DNA from: Brevibacillus humidisoli
GTDB taxonomy: Bacteria > Bacillota > Bacilli > Brevibacillales > Brevibacillaceae
Length of the DNA stretch: 64,000 bases
Reading direction: 5' to 3'
NCBI RefSeq assembly: GCF_020923435.1
Contig: NZ_CP087263.1
Location: forward strand, 2,313,970 to 2,377,969
The position numbers and the translations under genes were made by a program. The notes beneath the pieces are model-generated. The model made no database searches. It was not told where the DNA came from and saw nothing but the letters and a program-made list of their open reading frames with translations. Below, piece by piece: positions 44,790 through 53,080 of the stretch. Position 1 is the stretch's first letter, and every line of letters starts with the position of its first letter.

Positions 44790-45546
44790 CTAGCGCATCA
44801 GCTGACCCCCGTTCACCTCGATCGTTTCTCCCGTAATATAGTCGGCATAGGAAGAAGCCAGGAACAGTACCGGACCTACTGCTTCTTCGGCGGTTCCTTC
44901 TCGTCCCATCGGAATCTGAGAGACCATTTGACGGCGGAATTCCGGGGTGGAGAAACGATCGTGAAATGGGGTGGATATTACTCCGGGCGCGATCGCATTG
45001 ACTAGAATATTGTAGTCAAGCAGATCTTTCGCCATCGCTTTGGTCAACGTGTGAATCGCCCCTTTGGAGGTGGCGTAGGCTAGGGCACCCCTTCCCCCTC
45101 CGTTATGTCCCGCTACCGAGGCGAGGTTGATCACCCTGCCCCTTCCTTGAGCCTTCATCAGCGGAAGCACGGCCTGTGTAACGAGGAAGACCGATTTCAG
45201 GTTGACTGCCATCACTCTGTCCCACGTCTCTTCATCCAGTTCCTCTAGGCGTGCACGTTTCACCATCGAACCTGCATTGTTCATCAGCACATCGACTCGA
45301 CCAAACGCTTCTTTTATCTGAGCCACCATGCTGTCTACCTGCTGCTTATCCGAAACATCTCCCTGTACCAGCAACACCTTTCTGCCTTTTTGGACAATCT
45401 CCTGGTAGACGGACTCCGCTTCCGTCGCACTTGAATGGTAGTGAACGACAACATCAGCCCCGTGCTCTGCAAAGGCCAGAGCCGCCGCCCGACCGATTCC
45501 TGTGCTGCTTCCGGTCACCCATACAACCTGGTTGGAAAGAATACAT
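44790..45546 (-). pseudogene. Short-chain dehydrogenase/reductase, N-terminal frameshift
   Basis: SDR-family NAD(P)-dependent oxidoreductase. The body is complete: TGSSTGIGRAAALAFAE, NNAGSMVKRARLEELDEETWDRVMAVNLK, catalytic Tyr-Lys in ALAYATSKGAIHTLTKAMAKDL, and C-terminal GGQLMR. The body frame has no start except GTG in the middle of the Rossmann loop (VTGSS). In a second frame, ATG 45546 behind GGAGGG gives MYSFQ, and the body frame just before VTG reads NQVVWVTG. Losing one A near 45532 explains the break. Its substrate may be a uronate or related sugar acid; it belongs to the kdgK-eda operon. Confidence 0.78.
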
Positions 45547-45592
45547 GATCTTATACCCTCCTATCTCTGGTTACGTCCTCTCCCATGTCTTC

Positions 45593-47058
45593 CTATGGCG
45601 TGACAAATACCGTTTTCACCGATGTGAAAAATTCTATCGCAGCCTGCCCCTGCTCGCGGGAGTGTGAACTGGACTGCTTCATGCCTCCAAACGGAGCCTG
45701 CAGTTCAACACCGGCTGTCTCGGCATTGATGCGGACCAACCCCGCATCCATCTGGGAAATAAAGGTGAGCGCGCTCTTGATATTGGTCGTATAAACAGAA
45801 GCGCTTAATCCGTACTGCACATCATTGGCTACATCCAATGCCTCTTCTAACGTATCCACCTTGATACAGGCCAGTACCGGCCCAAAGATCTCCTCCTGCG
45901 CAAGTTTCATCTCACGCGTCACATGCTCGAAGATGGCAGGCTGGATAAAGAAGCCATTGGCCGTCCAGCCCTCCGACAATCGTTGGCCTCCATAGAGGAG
46001 GGTTGCCCCTTCTTGTCTGCCTGACTCAATATAGGAAAGAACCGTCTGCATCTGTTTTTCACTGACACAAGGCCCCATCCAGGTCTCTTCAGCCAGACCA
46101 TTGCCTACTTTTATTTCTTTTACTTTGGCCAACAGCTTTTCAAGAAAAGCGCGTAAACATCAGCCAGGATGATGACGCGGCTGGTAGCGGTACACTTTTG
46201 TCCTGTCGAGCGCAGTCCCCCGCTGATCGTTCCTGCTACCGCCAAGTCCAGATCGGCATCGCTGACTACGATCACCGGATTCTTGCCGCCCATCTCCAAC
46301 TGGTATTTGGCTCCTCGGACCAGTGCCCCCTGTCCAACCTGTTTTCCCACCTGATTGGAACCGGTAAAGGTGATGCCGTTTATGCCCTGATGTGCTACTA
46401 TCGCTTGACCAATCACTGCACCCTGTCCCATCACCAGATTGACCACACCCGCCGGCACACCTGCTTCCTCGAAACATTCGACTACCTTTGCCGCTGTTAC
46501 GGAAGTCTCTTCGGCCGGTTTGAAAACCACCGCATTTCCATAGACCAGTGCTGGCGCTATTTTCCACAGCGGGATGGCAACCGGAAAGTTCCAGGGCGTA
46601 ATCACCCCTACTACGCCCAGTGGGACGCGTGTCGTATACATCAGAGCACTGCTGTCTGTTGAGGGGATCACATCGCCTATTTTCCGCATCCCTTCACCGG
46701 CGTAATAGCGGAGGATGGCAATCCCGCGGGCCGTCTCCCCCCTTGCTTCCGCCAGTGTTTTTCCCATCTCGCGGGTCATGGTTTCTGCGATATCTTCCAA
46801 ATGACGTTCCAGCACCGCTGCTGTTCGATACAGATAGTCGCCTCGCTGGGCCCCGGAAAGATTCCGCCACTGCTGCTGAGCTTTCTGCGCTGCGGCAACG
46901 GCTGCATCCAGATCTGCCTGTTCAAAGACCTGCACATATCCCACGATTTCGTGTTTGTCAGCTGGATTCAGGCTAGCCTCCGTCTTCCCAGTTGCCGATG
47001 CCGTCCATTGACCATTGATATAGTTGTGGTACGTTTTTGGAATTGGTTGTTGTTTCAT
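45593..47058 (-). pseudogene. Aldehyde dehydrogenase (alpha-ketoglutarate-semialdehyde type), frameshifted
   Basis: NAD(P)-dependent ALDH expected to oxidise the semialdehyde made by the kdgD-like enzyme. Both catalytic residues remain: Glu in [11 protein letters not shown] and Cys in GQKCTATSR. After LADVYALFL the frame ends in KSCWPK*, whereas the other frame continues [14 protein letters not shown], the expected text, to the normal C-terminus ([21 protein letters not shown]). Four A at the coding-strand join (46137-46140) where five would keep frame. Start ATG 47058 follows AAAGGATGG. Without repair the product loses about 170 residues. Confidence 0.86.
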
Positions 47059-47100
47059 TTCCATCCTTTCCATCCTTTTTGACATGTTCATTGTGATCGG

Positions 47101-47769
47101 CTATATGGCTTTGCTGGCCAAGGCGGTTCGCGCCTGGTCGATCGCTGCAACATATCGGCTGGCCAACTCCTGCATGCGAATGAAATCATCTTCTCCTGCT
47201 GCTTGCGGATTGACCAGATTGCCGCCAATGCCGACTGCTGCTGCACCAGCCGCGAAAAACGCCGCGACATTGGACAGGTTCACCCCGCCAGTCGGAACGA
47301 TCGGCACCTGTGGAAACGGCGCCCTGACATCCCGTATGTACTGTGGTCCCAACGCGGCGGCCGGAAAGAGTTTGACCAGATCTGCTCCCCACTGCATCGC
47401 TTGAATGATCTCCGTGGGAGTCATGACGCCCGGCATCACAACCTTGCCATAGCGGTTGGCCGTCTCGATCACGTCCCGATGCAGACTAGGGCTAAAGAGG
47501 AACTGGGCCCCGCTGTCAATCGCCCGCTTCGCTGTTTCGCTGTCCAGTACAGTACCGGCACCGACAGCGGCACGGTGTCCCAGTTTTTGCGCGATGCGGG
47601 AGATCGCCTCCCATACGCCCGGGGTATCGACGGTTACTTCAAGTGCCGTAATCCCTCCAGCGACCAGACTCTCCGCGATGCGGTCGATCACATCTGCCGG
47701 GGGACGGCGAAGCACGGCAATCACGCCGCTTTCCGTTATCTTTTGCAGCACCTCTGCTCTTGCGAACAT
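47101..47769 (-). CDS. eda: 2-dehydro-3-deoxyphosphogluconate aldolase
   Basis: A 222-residue KDPG aldolase cleaving KDPG to pyruvate and glyceraldehyde-3-phosphate. The Schiff-base lysine is Lys133 (GADLVKLFPAA) and the general acid Glu44 (ALEVTVDTPG). GGVN phosphate loop PTGGVNL. Reads intact. It is 21 nt downstream of kdgK and 40 nt upstream of the aldehyde dehydrogenase gene. Confidence 0.92.
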   Translation of the reverse strand: MFARAEVLQKITESGVIAVLRRPPADVIDRIAESLVAGGITALEVTVDTPGVWEAISRIAQKLGHRAAVGAGTVLDSETAKRAIDSGAQFLFSPSLHRDVIETANRYGKVVMPGVMTPTEIIQAMQWGADLVKLFPAAALGPQYIRDVRAPFPQVPIVPTGGVNLSNVAAFFAAGAAAVGIGGNLVNPQAAGEDDFIRMQELASRYVAAIDQARTALASKAI

Positions 47770-47789
47770 CCCGCCTGCACCTCCTCTAC

Positions 47790-48791
47790 CTAGCGGCTGA
47801 CGTCCGGTCGATCACCGTCCAGGTTCATTTGCGACCAGAATGGATATCCCTCTACATCTCCAGCGACAGTCAGGGCGTAAGCTCCGATTCGGTTTCCCAG
47901 ACGGACTGCCTCCCCGAGCGGCCAACCACGCAAGTATCCTGACAAAAACCCTGCTGCAAATCCATCACCGGCACCAATCGAATCCACGATCTGATCGACG
48001 GGAAATCCGGCTACATAGCCCGCATCATCTGCCGTCTGATAGTACGCTCCTTTGGCACCCAGTTTGATCACCACCACTTTGGCGCCATTTTTCAGCAGGA
48101 CGCGACCGATCTTCTCCGGCTCCGTCTCCCTGGTGAGAATGGTCCCTTCCTCCAAACCAGGCATCACCACGTCACATTTGGCAGCAATCTCCATCAGCGT
48201 CTCCCTTGCTTCTGCTTTGGTCCACAGCTTGAGTCTAATGTTGGGATCAAACACGATCGTCAGGTTGTGTTTTTGCGCGAGGGAGATGCTGTGATGCACT
48301 GTCTCTTTGCAGCCATCGCTCAAGGCAGGAGTGATCCCGGTCAGATGGAGAATGTGAGCATCTCGTATCTGTTCCTCCCTGATGTGCTCCGGTTTCATCT
48401 GGCTGGCGGCGGATCCTGAGCGGTAGTAATAAACGTTTGGTTCCCGGCCTTCCCGCCGTTCCTTGAAATACACGGCCGTAGGGTGTCGGTGGTCAAAGGT
48501 AACGGCCGATGTGTCGACTCCTTCACCGCGGATGAAGTTGCGGGTGAAGGTACCAAACTCATCGTCACCCAGCCTGCTGATCCATCTGACTGTATGTCCC
48601 AGCCTGACAAGAGCGATCGCGACATTTGATTCCGCTCCTCCGATCGTTTTTTCAAAATGGGTCGCATAGCGCAGCGGACCGGTTGATAACGGTGAAAACA
48701 GCACCATCGTTTCGCCGAATGTAACCACGTCAATGGTTCTACTCTTTCTTTCTCCACTGTCGGGAGAGATCGCTATTTCCTGTGCCCTCAA
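47790..48791 (-). CDS. kdgK: 2-keto-3-deoxygluconate kinase
   Basis: A ribokinase/pfkB-family kinase of about 333 residues, phosphorylating KDG to KDPG. Signatures: GGAESNVAIALVRLGH, catalytic base in DSIGAGDGFAAGFLSGYLRG, ATP site VVVIKLGAKG. TTG 48791 with GAGAGGAG upstream is preferred; GTG 48800 overlaps that site. First gene of the leftward operon running to tctA, with a promoter and palindromic operator upstream. Intact. Confidence 0.9.
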   Translation of the reverse strand: MRAQEIAISPDSGERKSRTIDVVTFGETMVLFSPLSTGPLRYATHFEKTIGGAESNVAIALVRLGHTVRWISRLGDDEFGTFTRNFIRGEGVDTSAVTFDHRHPTAVYFKERREGREPNVYYYRSGSAASQMKPEHIREEQIRDAHILHLTGITPALSDGCKETVHHSISLAQKHNLTIVFDPNIRLKLWTKAEARETLMEIAAKCDVVMPGLEEGTILTRETEPEKIGRVLLKNGAKVVVIKLGAKGAYYQTADDAGYVAGFPVDQIVDSIGAGDGFAAGFLSGYLRGWPLGEAVRLGNRIGAYALTVAGDVEGYPFWSQMNLDGDRPDVSR

Positions 48792-48880
48792 ATGCTTCAC
48801 TCCTCTCTATGGCTTCTGATCACGTTCCGCTCCACGTTCTCACCACAGTTTATCAACTGTTCACTTTTGGTATTTGAAAT

Positions 48881-48892
48881 CTGATATATCAG
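48881..48892 (-). promoter_or_regulatory. Operator palindrome CTGATATATCAG before kdgK
   Basis: Perfect 12-bp palindrome starting 12 nt downstream of the -10 box, overlapping the transcription start region. Its shape fits GntR (FCD) operators such as TGATATATCA. Confidence 0.55.
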
Positions 48893-48903
48893 TTGTTTTT
48901 GTT

Positions 48904-48933
48904 ATTATAACCAGCTTCTGTTTCAAACGTCAA
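48904..48933 (-). promoter_or_regulatory. Promoter of the kdgK operon
   Basis: TTGACG-18 nt-TATAAT on the minus strand; five and six consensus matches. Confidence 0.7.
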
Positions 48934-49014
48934 CAATATTCGAAAAAAAGCTGCTAGTCAAAGAATAAACGAAGGAATAGGCGCCTCACCAAGAGAAGAC
49001 GCCTTTCCCGCAGG

Positions 49015-49785
49015 TTAGCGCCCCATCCATCCTCCGTCCACGGTAATGATGGAGCCGCTTAGATAATCGGATGCAGATGAGGCTAAAAACACAGCGGCGC
49101 CTTGCAAATCTTCCGGCTTACCCCACCTTCCTGCCGGAATTCTCTCGATAATGCCTGCGTTCCGCTCTGGATTGCGGCGGAGCTGCTCCGTATTGTCCGT
49201 ATCGATATAGCCCGGGGCGATCGCATTGATTTGCACACCATGCTGGGCCCACTCATTGGACAGCGCCATCGTTAGTTGAGCGATGCCTCCTTTGCTCGCG
49301 GCATAGCCCGGCACATATAGGCCGCCTTGGAAACTTAACAGAGAAGCGATAAAGATGATTTTCCCCGCTTTTCGCTGCATCATCTCTTTGCCGATCTCTC
49401 GACTCAATACAAATTGTGCATTCAGATTCACTTCCATGACGGTATCCCAGTATTCATCCGGATGCGTGACAGCAGGCTCCCGCTTGATCGTCCCTGCGTT
49501 GTTCACCAGGATGTGAATCTCCGACACATCTTGCTTTACCTGTTCGATAAAACGATACAGCGAGGTGCGGTCAGAAAAGTCGTGCGTATAGCCGTAAAAG
49601 GAACGTCCTCGCGCGGAGACTTCCCGTTCCACCTCGCTTCCCGAGGATTCCAGACTAGCGCTGACCCCCACGATGTCCGCTCCCGCCTCAGCCAAGGCAA
49701 TCGCGATCGCCCTGCCAATCCCCCGCTTGCAGCCGGTCACAAGCGCTACTTTTCCATCCAGCCGAAACCGATCCAGAATGGTCAC
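49015..49785 (-). CDS. kduD: 2-dehydro-3-deoxy-D-gluconate 5-dehydrogenase
   Basis: A 256-residue SDR enzyme reducing 2,5-diketo-3-deoxygluconate to KDG. Typical KduD text: FRLDGKVALVTGCKRGIGRAIA, NNAGTIKREPAVTHPDEYWDTVMEVNLNAQF, catalytic YAASKGGIAQL. GTG 49785 is chosen because GAGGAGGAGAG lies just upstream; ATG 49806 would overlap the preceding remnant's stop. Intact. It follows the alcohol dehydrogenase remnant on the same strand. Confidence 0.88.
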   Translation of the reverse strand: MTILDRFRLDGKVALVTGCKRGIGRAIAIALAEAGADIVGVSASLESSGSEVEREVSARGRSFYGYTHDFSDRTSLYRFIEQVKQDVSEIHILVNNAGTIKREPAVTHPDEYWDTVMEVNLNAQFVLSREIGKEMMQRKAGKIIFIASLLSFQGGLYVPGYAASKGGIAQLTMALSNEWAQHGVQINAIAPGYIDTDNTEQLRRNPERNAGIIERIPAGRWGKPEDLQGAAVFLASSASDYLSGSIITVDGGWMGR

Positions 49786-49798
49786 TTCTCTCTCCTCC

Positions 49799-49890
49799 TC
49801 ATCCATTTTCTATCGTCACCACTGCCTTCATCACGTGTCCGCCCTGGGTCAGTTCATCAAACCCTTGCTGCAGCTGTTCTAGTGGATAGC
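49799..49890 (-). pseudogene. C-terminal remnant of a zinc alcohol dehydrogenase
   Basis: The minus strand encodes THRYPLEQLQQGFDEL and TQGGHVMKAVVTIENG then a stop, the normal C-terminus of a medium-chain (threonine/idonate-type) zinc dehydrogenase. Everything upstream of roughly THRYPLEQ is gone: the sequence becomes dctM on the other strand. The stop codon overlaps the kduD ribosome region. Confidence 0.7.
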
Positions 49891-49891
49891 G

Positions 49892-50536
49892 ATGGGTGTT
49901 GACTCCATCTTGGCGCTGATGACAGTTGTCATCCTCCTGGGCGGCATTCTGTCGGGGATCTTTACCGCAACGGAAGCCTCTGTCGTTGCCGTCGTCTATT
50001 CCTTCCTCCTCGGTTTTTTCGTGTACAAGGAGCTGCGCTTGCGAGACCTTCCCCGGATCATTGTCCAGACAGCGAGTATCACCGGTGTTGTTGTGCTTTG
50101 CATTGCAACCGCTTCCAGTTTTGGCTGGATTCTGGCTGCCGAACAGATCCCAAGCGCCATTGCCGAATCCATCCTAACCATCACGGATGATCCGGTTTTC
50201 ATTCTCCTGCTGATCAATCTGATCCTTCTTTTGTTCGGCACTTTTCTCGATGTGTCTCCCATCCTGATCATTGTCGTACCTATCCTTTTTCCGATCGCTA
50301 TGCAGTTGGGTGTCGATCCTCTCCACTTTGGGATCATGACCATCGTCAATATGGCAATCGGACAGTGCACACCACCGGTCGGCATCGCTTTGTTCGTCTC
50401 GATGGGCATTTCCAAAGCGCCGCTCGGTCAGATCCTTGGCACGTATTCCGTATTCCTATTCTCGATGGTGGTCCTGTTGCTGCTAGTGACGTTTCTCCCT
50501 GGTTTGGTTATGTTTCTGCCTGAATGGTTGTCATGA
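49892..50536 (+). pseudogene. dctM: TRAP transporter large permease, C-terminal half only
   Basis: A 214-residue fragment matching the second half of DctM (normally about 425 residues): VVILLGGILSGIFTATEASVV, then LLLINLILLLFGTFLDVSPILIIVVPILFPIA and NMAIGQCTPPVGIALFVSMG. The first half and the small permease DctQ are absent. ATG 49892 has no ribosome site and lies at the deletion junction. A DctM lacking half its helices cannot be functional. Confidence 0.85.
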
Positions 50537-50592
50537 TCCGCAATGATGCTGCCTAGATTAAGATTTCACCTTTTCCAAAGGGGGTATTTCCG

Positions 50593-51623
50593 ATGAAACG
50601 AAATGCGTCAACTTGGCTTTGCATCACATGTCTGCTCTTCTTCCTCGCTGGCTACGGCGGCGGTACAGAAACCAGTTCCAACTCCGCTTCATCAGCAACC
50701 CAAGGAGGAAATCCACCGAAAACCGTAGAGCTAAAGCTGTCAAATGTGCTTCCTGATGACAATCCGACGACGCAAGCGCTGCAGTTCTTCGCTGACCGAG
50801 TAAAGGAGAAAACCAACGGTACGGTGGAAATCAAACTGTTTAACAACAGTCAGCTTGGGGGACAACGCGAAGCAATGGAAGGCATGCAAGTCGGTTCGAT
50901 GGAGATGGCGATGGTCTCTGCCGGGCCTGCTGCCCAGTTTGTTCCCACGTTAAATGTATTGAGTCTATTGAGAGCAAGGAACATATGTTTAAAGCCCTCA
51001 ACGGGGAAGCGGGCCAGAAGCTAAAAGAGGATATCAACAAAGCAGGCTTTACCTTTCTGATGTGGGCCGACGGGGGATCGCGCAACATCATTACCAAAGA
51101 CAAACCGGTATACACGCCTGAGGATCTAAAGGGTCTGAAGATTCGGGTGATGAACAGCCAGTTGATGGTTGATGCGTTGAACAGCATGGGCGCCATCGCT
51201 ACACCGATGGAGCAAGGCGAAGTATATACCGCGATTGAACAGGGCGTGTTGGACGGATGGGAAAACAATCCCGTCACCCTGTTGACCTTGAAGTTGTATG
51301 AAGTGTCCAAGGCTTTCTCCTGGACCCAGCATTTCATGGTGCCGGATATGGTCCTGATCAGCGACAACGTGTTTCAGAAACTGTCTCCCGAACAGCAGCA
51401 AGCGATCAAGGAAGCAGCTGCAGAAGCGGAAGCCAAACAGCGGGAACTGTGGGATGCGTATATCGGCAATACCGTGAAGGAGCTTGAATCCCATGGCGTG
51501 ACGTTTACCGAGATTGACGATTTGTCACCGTTCATCGAGCGAGCAAAGCCGATCTGGAACTCATACAAGGAGCAGTACGGTTCAGAGCTGATTACGCTGA
51601 TCGAACAGGCCAAGCAAAAATAA
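50593..51623 (+). pseudogene. dctP: TRAP transporter substrate-binding protein, frameshifted and with mutated lipobox
   Basis: DctP-type solute-binding protein. Part 1 (50593-51024) has the N-terminal domain (LKLSNVLPDDNPTTQALQFFADRVKEKT, GGQREAMEGMQVGSMEMAMVS) to NVLSL; the frame then derails. Part 2 (about 50967-51623) has IESKEHMFKALNGEAG and the rest. The expected PY/F-type residues between are missing. ATTGAG occurs at 50958-50963 and 50967-50972, so a short deletion or slippage there is likely. The lipobox reads LAGY: Cys to Tyr (TGC to TAC), so it could not be lipidated. Confidence 0.85.
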
Positions 51624-51646
51624 TTGACAGGGAGGTTTTTTTGCAT

Positions 51647-52477
51647 ATGGAGGTTCGCCAAGCCACTCACCCCCATGAGATGAAACACTACACCACAGAA
51701 CGGCTGCGCAAGGAGTATCTGATCGAGTCCCTGTTCGTCGCAGGAGAACTGCGCCAGGTCTACTCTCACCATGACCGAATGATTATCGGAGGAGCCACTC
51801 CTCTACGGGAAGAGATTTCGCTGGATGCAGGTGATACTCTGCGAGTGGACTTTTATCTGGAGCGAAGGGAGATCGGTATCGTCAATATCGGCGGGAAGGG
51901 ATCTGTTCTTGTGGAAAACGAACCGTTTCCGCTGGAGCTCTTCTCCTGCCTCTACATCGGCAGGGGAAAGCGAGACGTCGTGTTTCGCAGTGATTCGGCT
52001 GAGCAACCGGCCAAATTTTACTTCGTCTCCACGCCAGCTCATCACTCTCATCCCATCCAGCAGATCAAACTGGAGAATGCCGAGGCTCAACAATTGGGAG
52101 CTGCTGGCTCCTCCAACGTGAGAACGATCCGCAAGCTGATTCATGCAGACGGCTTGCAAAGCTGTCAGCTGATGTTGGGGATCACGCAACTCGCACCCAA
52201 CAACATGTGGAACACGATGCCGACGCACTGCCACGATCGCCGCTCTGAAGTGTACTTGTACATGCAGCTGCCACAGGATGCGCGTGTATTTCACTTCATG
52301 GGTCGGCCAGAGGAAACACGCCACTTGGTGGTGGGCAATGAACAAGCGGTGATCTCCCCCAGTTGGTCAATCCACTCTGGTGTGGGTACGAGCCACTACA
52401 GTTTTATCTGGGCGATGGCCGGTGAGAATGATTCATTCGATGATATGGACTTTGTGGCAATGGAGGAATTGAGATAA
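51647..52477 (+). CDS. kduI: 5-keto-4-deoxyuronate isomerase
   Basis: A 276-residue cupin-type zinc isomerase converting 5-keto-4-deoxyuronate to 2,5-diketo-3-deoxygluconate, the step before KduD. The N-terminus MEVRQATHP matches E. coli KduI. Zinc ligands lie in MPTHCHDRRSEVYLY with a later His in SWSIHSGVGTSHYSFIW. ATG 51647 is 11 nt after GGGAGG; TTG 51641 is an alternative. Intact, downstream of the broken TRAP genes. Confidence 0.92.
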   Translation: MEVRQATHPHEMKHYTTERLRKEYLIESLFVAGELRQVYSHHDRMIIGGATPLREEISLDAGDTLRVDFYLERREIGIVNIGGKGSVLVENEPFPLELFSCLYIGRGKRDVVFRSDSAEQPAKFYFVSTPAHHSHPIQQIKLENAEAQQLGAAGSSNVRTIRKLIHADGLQSCQLMLGITQLAPNNMWNTMPTHCHDRRSEVYLYMQLPQDARVFHFMGRPEETRHLVVGNEQAVISPSWSIHSGVGTSHYSFIWAMAGENDSFDDMDFVAMEELR

Positions 52478-52492
52478 CCCTGTACAAAGTGT

Positions 52493-52534
52493 AAAGCCCT
52501 CGCCGCAGGATCTGTTCGCAGGCGAGGGCTTTGT
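52493..52534 (+). terminator. Terminator of the kduI operon
   Basis: AAAGCCCTCGCC and GGCGAGGGCTTT, perfect 12-bp arms, then TTGTTC. Confidence 0.8.
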
Positions 52535-52635
52535 TCTGGGAAAGGGTTCTGATAGAAACAAAAAAAACAGGGACACGATGCCACCTGCTTTGTTGTCTGC
52601 TATGTACTATTTCTACTCGAAAGAGAGTCAATATG

Positions 52636-52724
52636 TGGCGGAGGGAGAGGGATTCGAACCCCCGTGGGCTTGCACCCTAACGGTTTTCAAGACCGCCCCG
52701 TTATGACCACTTCGGTATCCCTCC
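52636..52724 (-). tRNA. tRNA-Ser (anticodon UGA)
   Basis: On the minus strand GGAGGGA pairs with TCCCTCC, then G and an encoded CCA. The anticodon arm GCGGT-CTTGAAA-ACCGT gives anticodon TGA (reads UCA). A long variable arm (GTTAGGGTGCAAGCCCAC region) and the T-loop GGTTCGAATCC are present, as required for class II tRNA-Ser. No IS or phage gene uses it as an attachment site here. Confidence 0.95.
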
Positions 52725-52760
52725 AGATTGTACAAGCGCCTTATCGCGTCAACAATGATT

Positions 52761-52790
52761 ACTATAGCACAAGTTTACTCACCTTTGCAA
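52761..52790 (-). promoter_or_regulatory. tRNA-Ser promoter
   Basis: TTGCAA-18 nt-TATAGT on the minus strand, upstream of the tRNA. The rest of 52725-53080 holds only the hairpin below. Confidence 0.5.
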
Positions 52791-52918
52791 GAGCACTTTT
52801 TGGAATTCTACATTTTTTATTCAACTAATGGTCAGTTAGCTGGAACAATGAAAATACTGATGTGCTATTTCTTTTAGGTATTTTATTATGCCAACGGATA
52901 TCAATCGTTTAAAAAAAT

Positions 52919-52962
52919 AAAACCAGTCTAACACTTCATTCTCGTGTTTTGACTGGTTTTTT
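52919..52962. terminator. Bidirectional terminator
   Basis: AAAACCAGTC and GACTGGTTTT with an inner AACAC/GTGTT stem; T-runs on both strands. It closes the leftward aldehyde dehydrogenase operon about 120 nt after its stop. Confidence 0.75.
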
Positions 52963-53080
52963 CTATGGAAGGATCTATTCGTCGATAAACTACGTTCGCG
53001 AAAGCAGCAGACTTTCTTTTGCAGAAACTGCATCAGATCAACGCGATCGGTCTAGTACTCATTATCGTCGCACGACTAGG

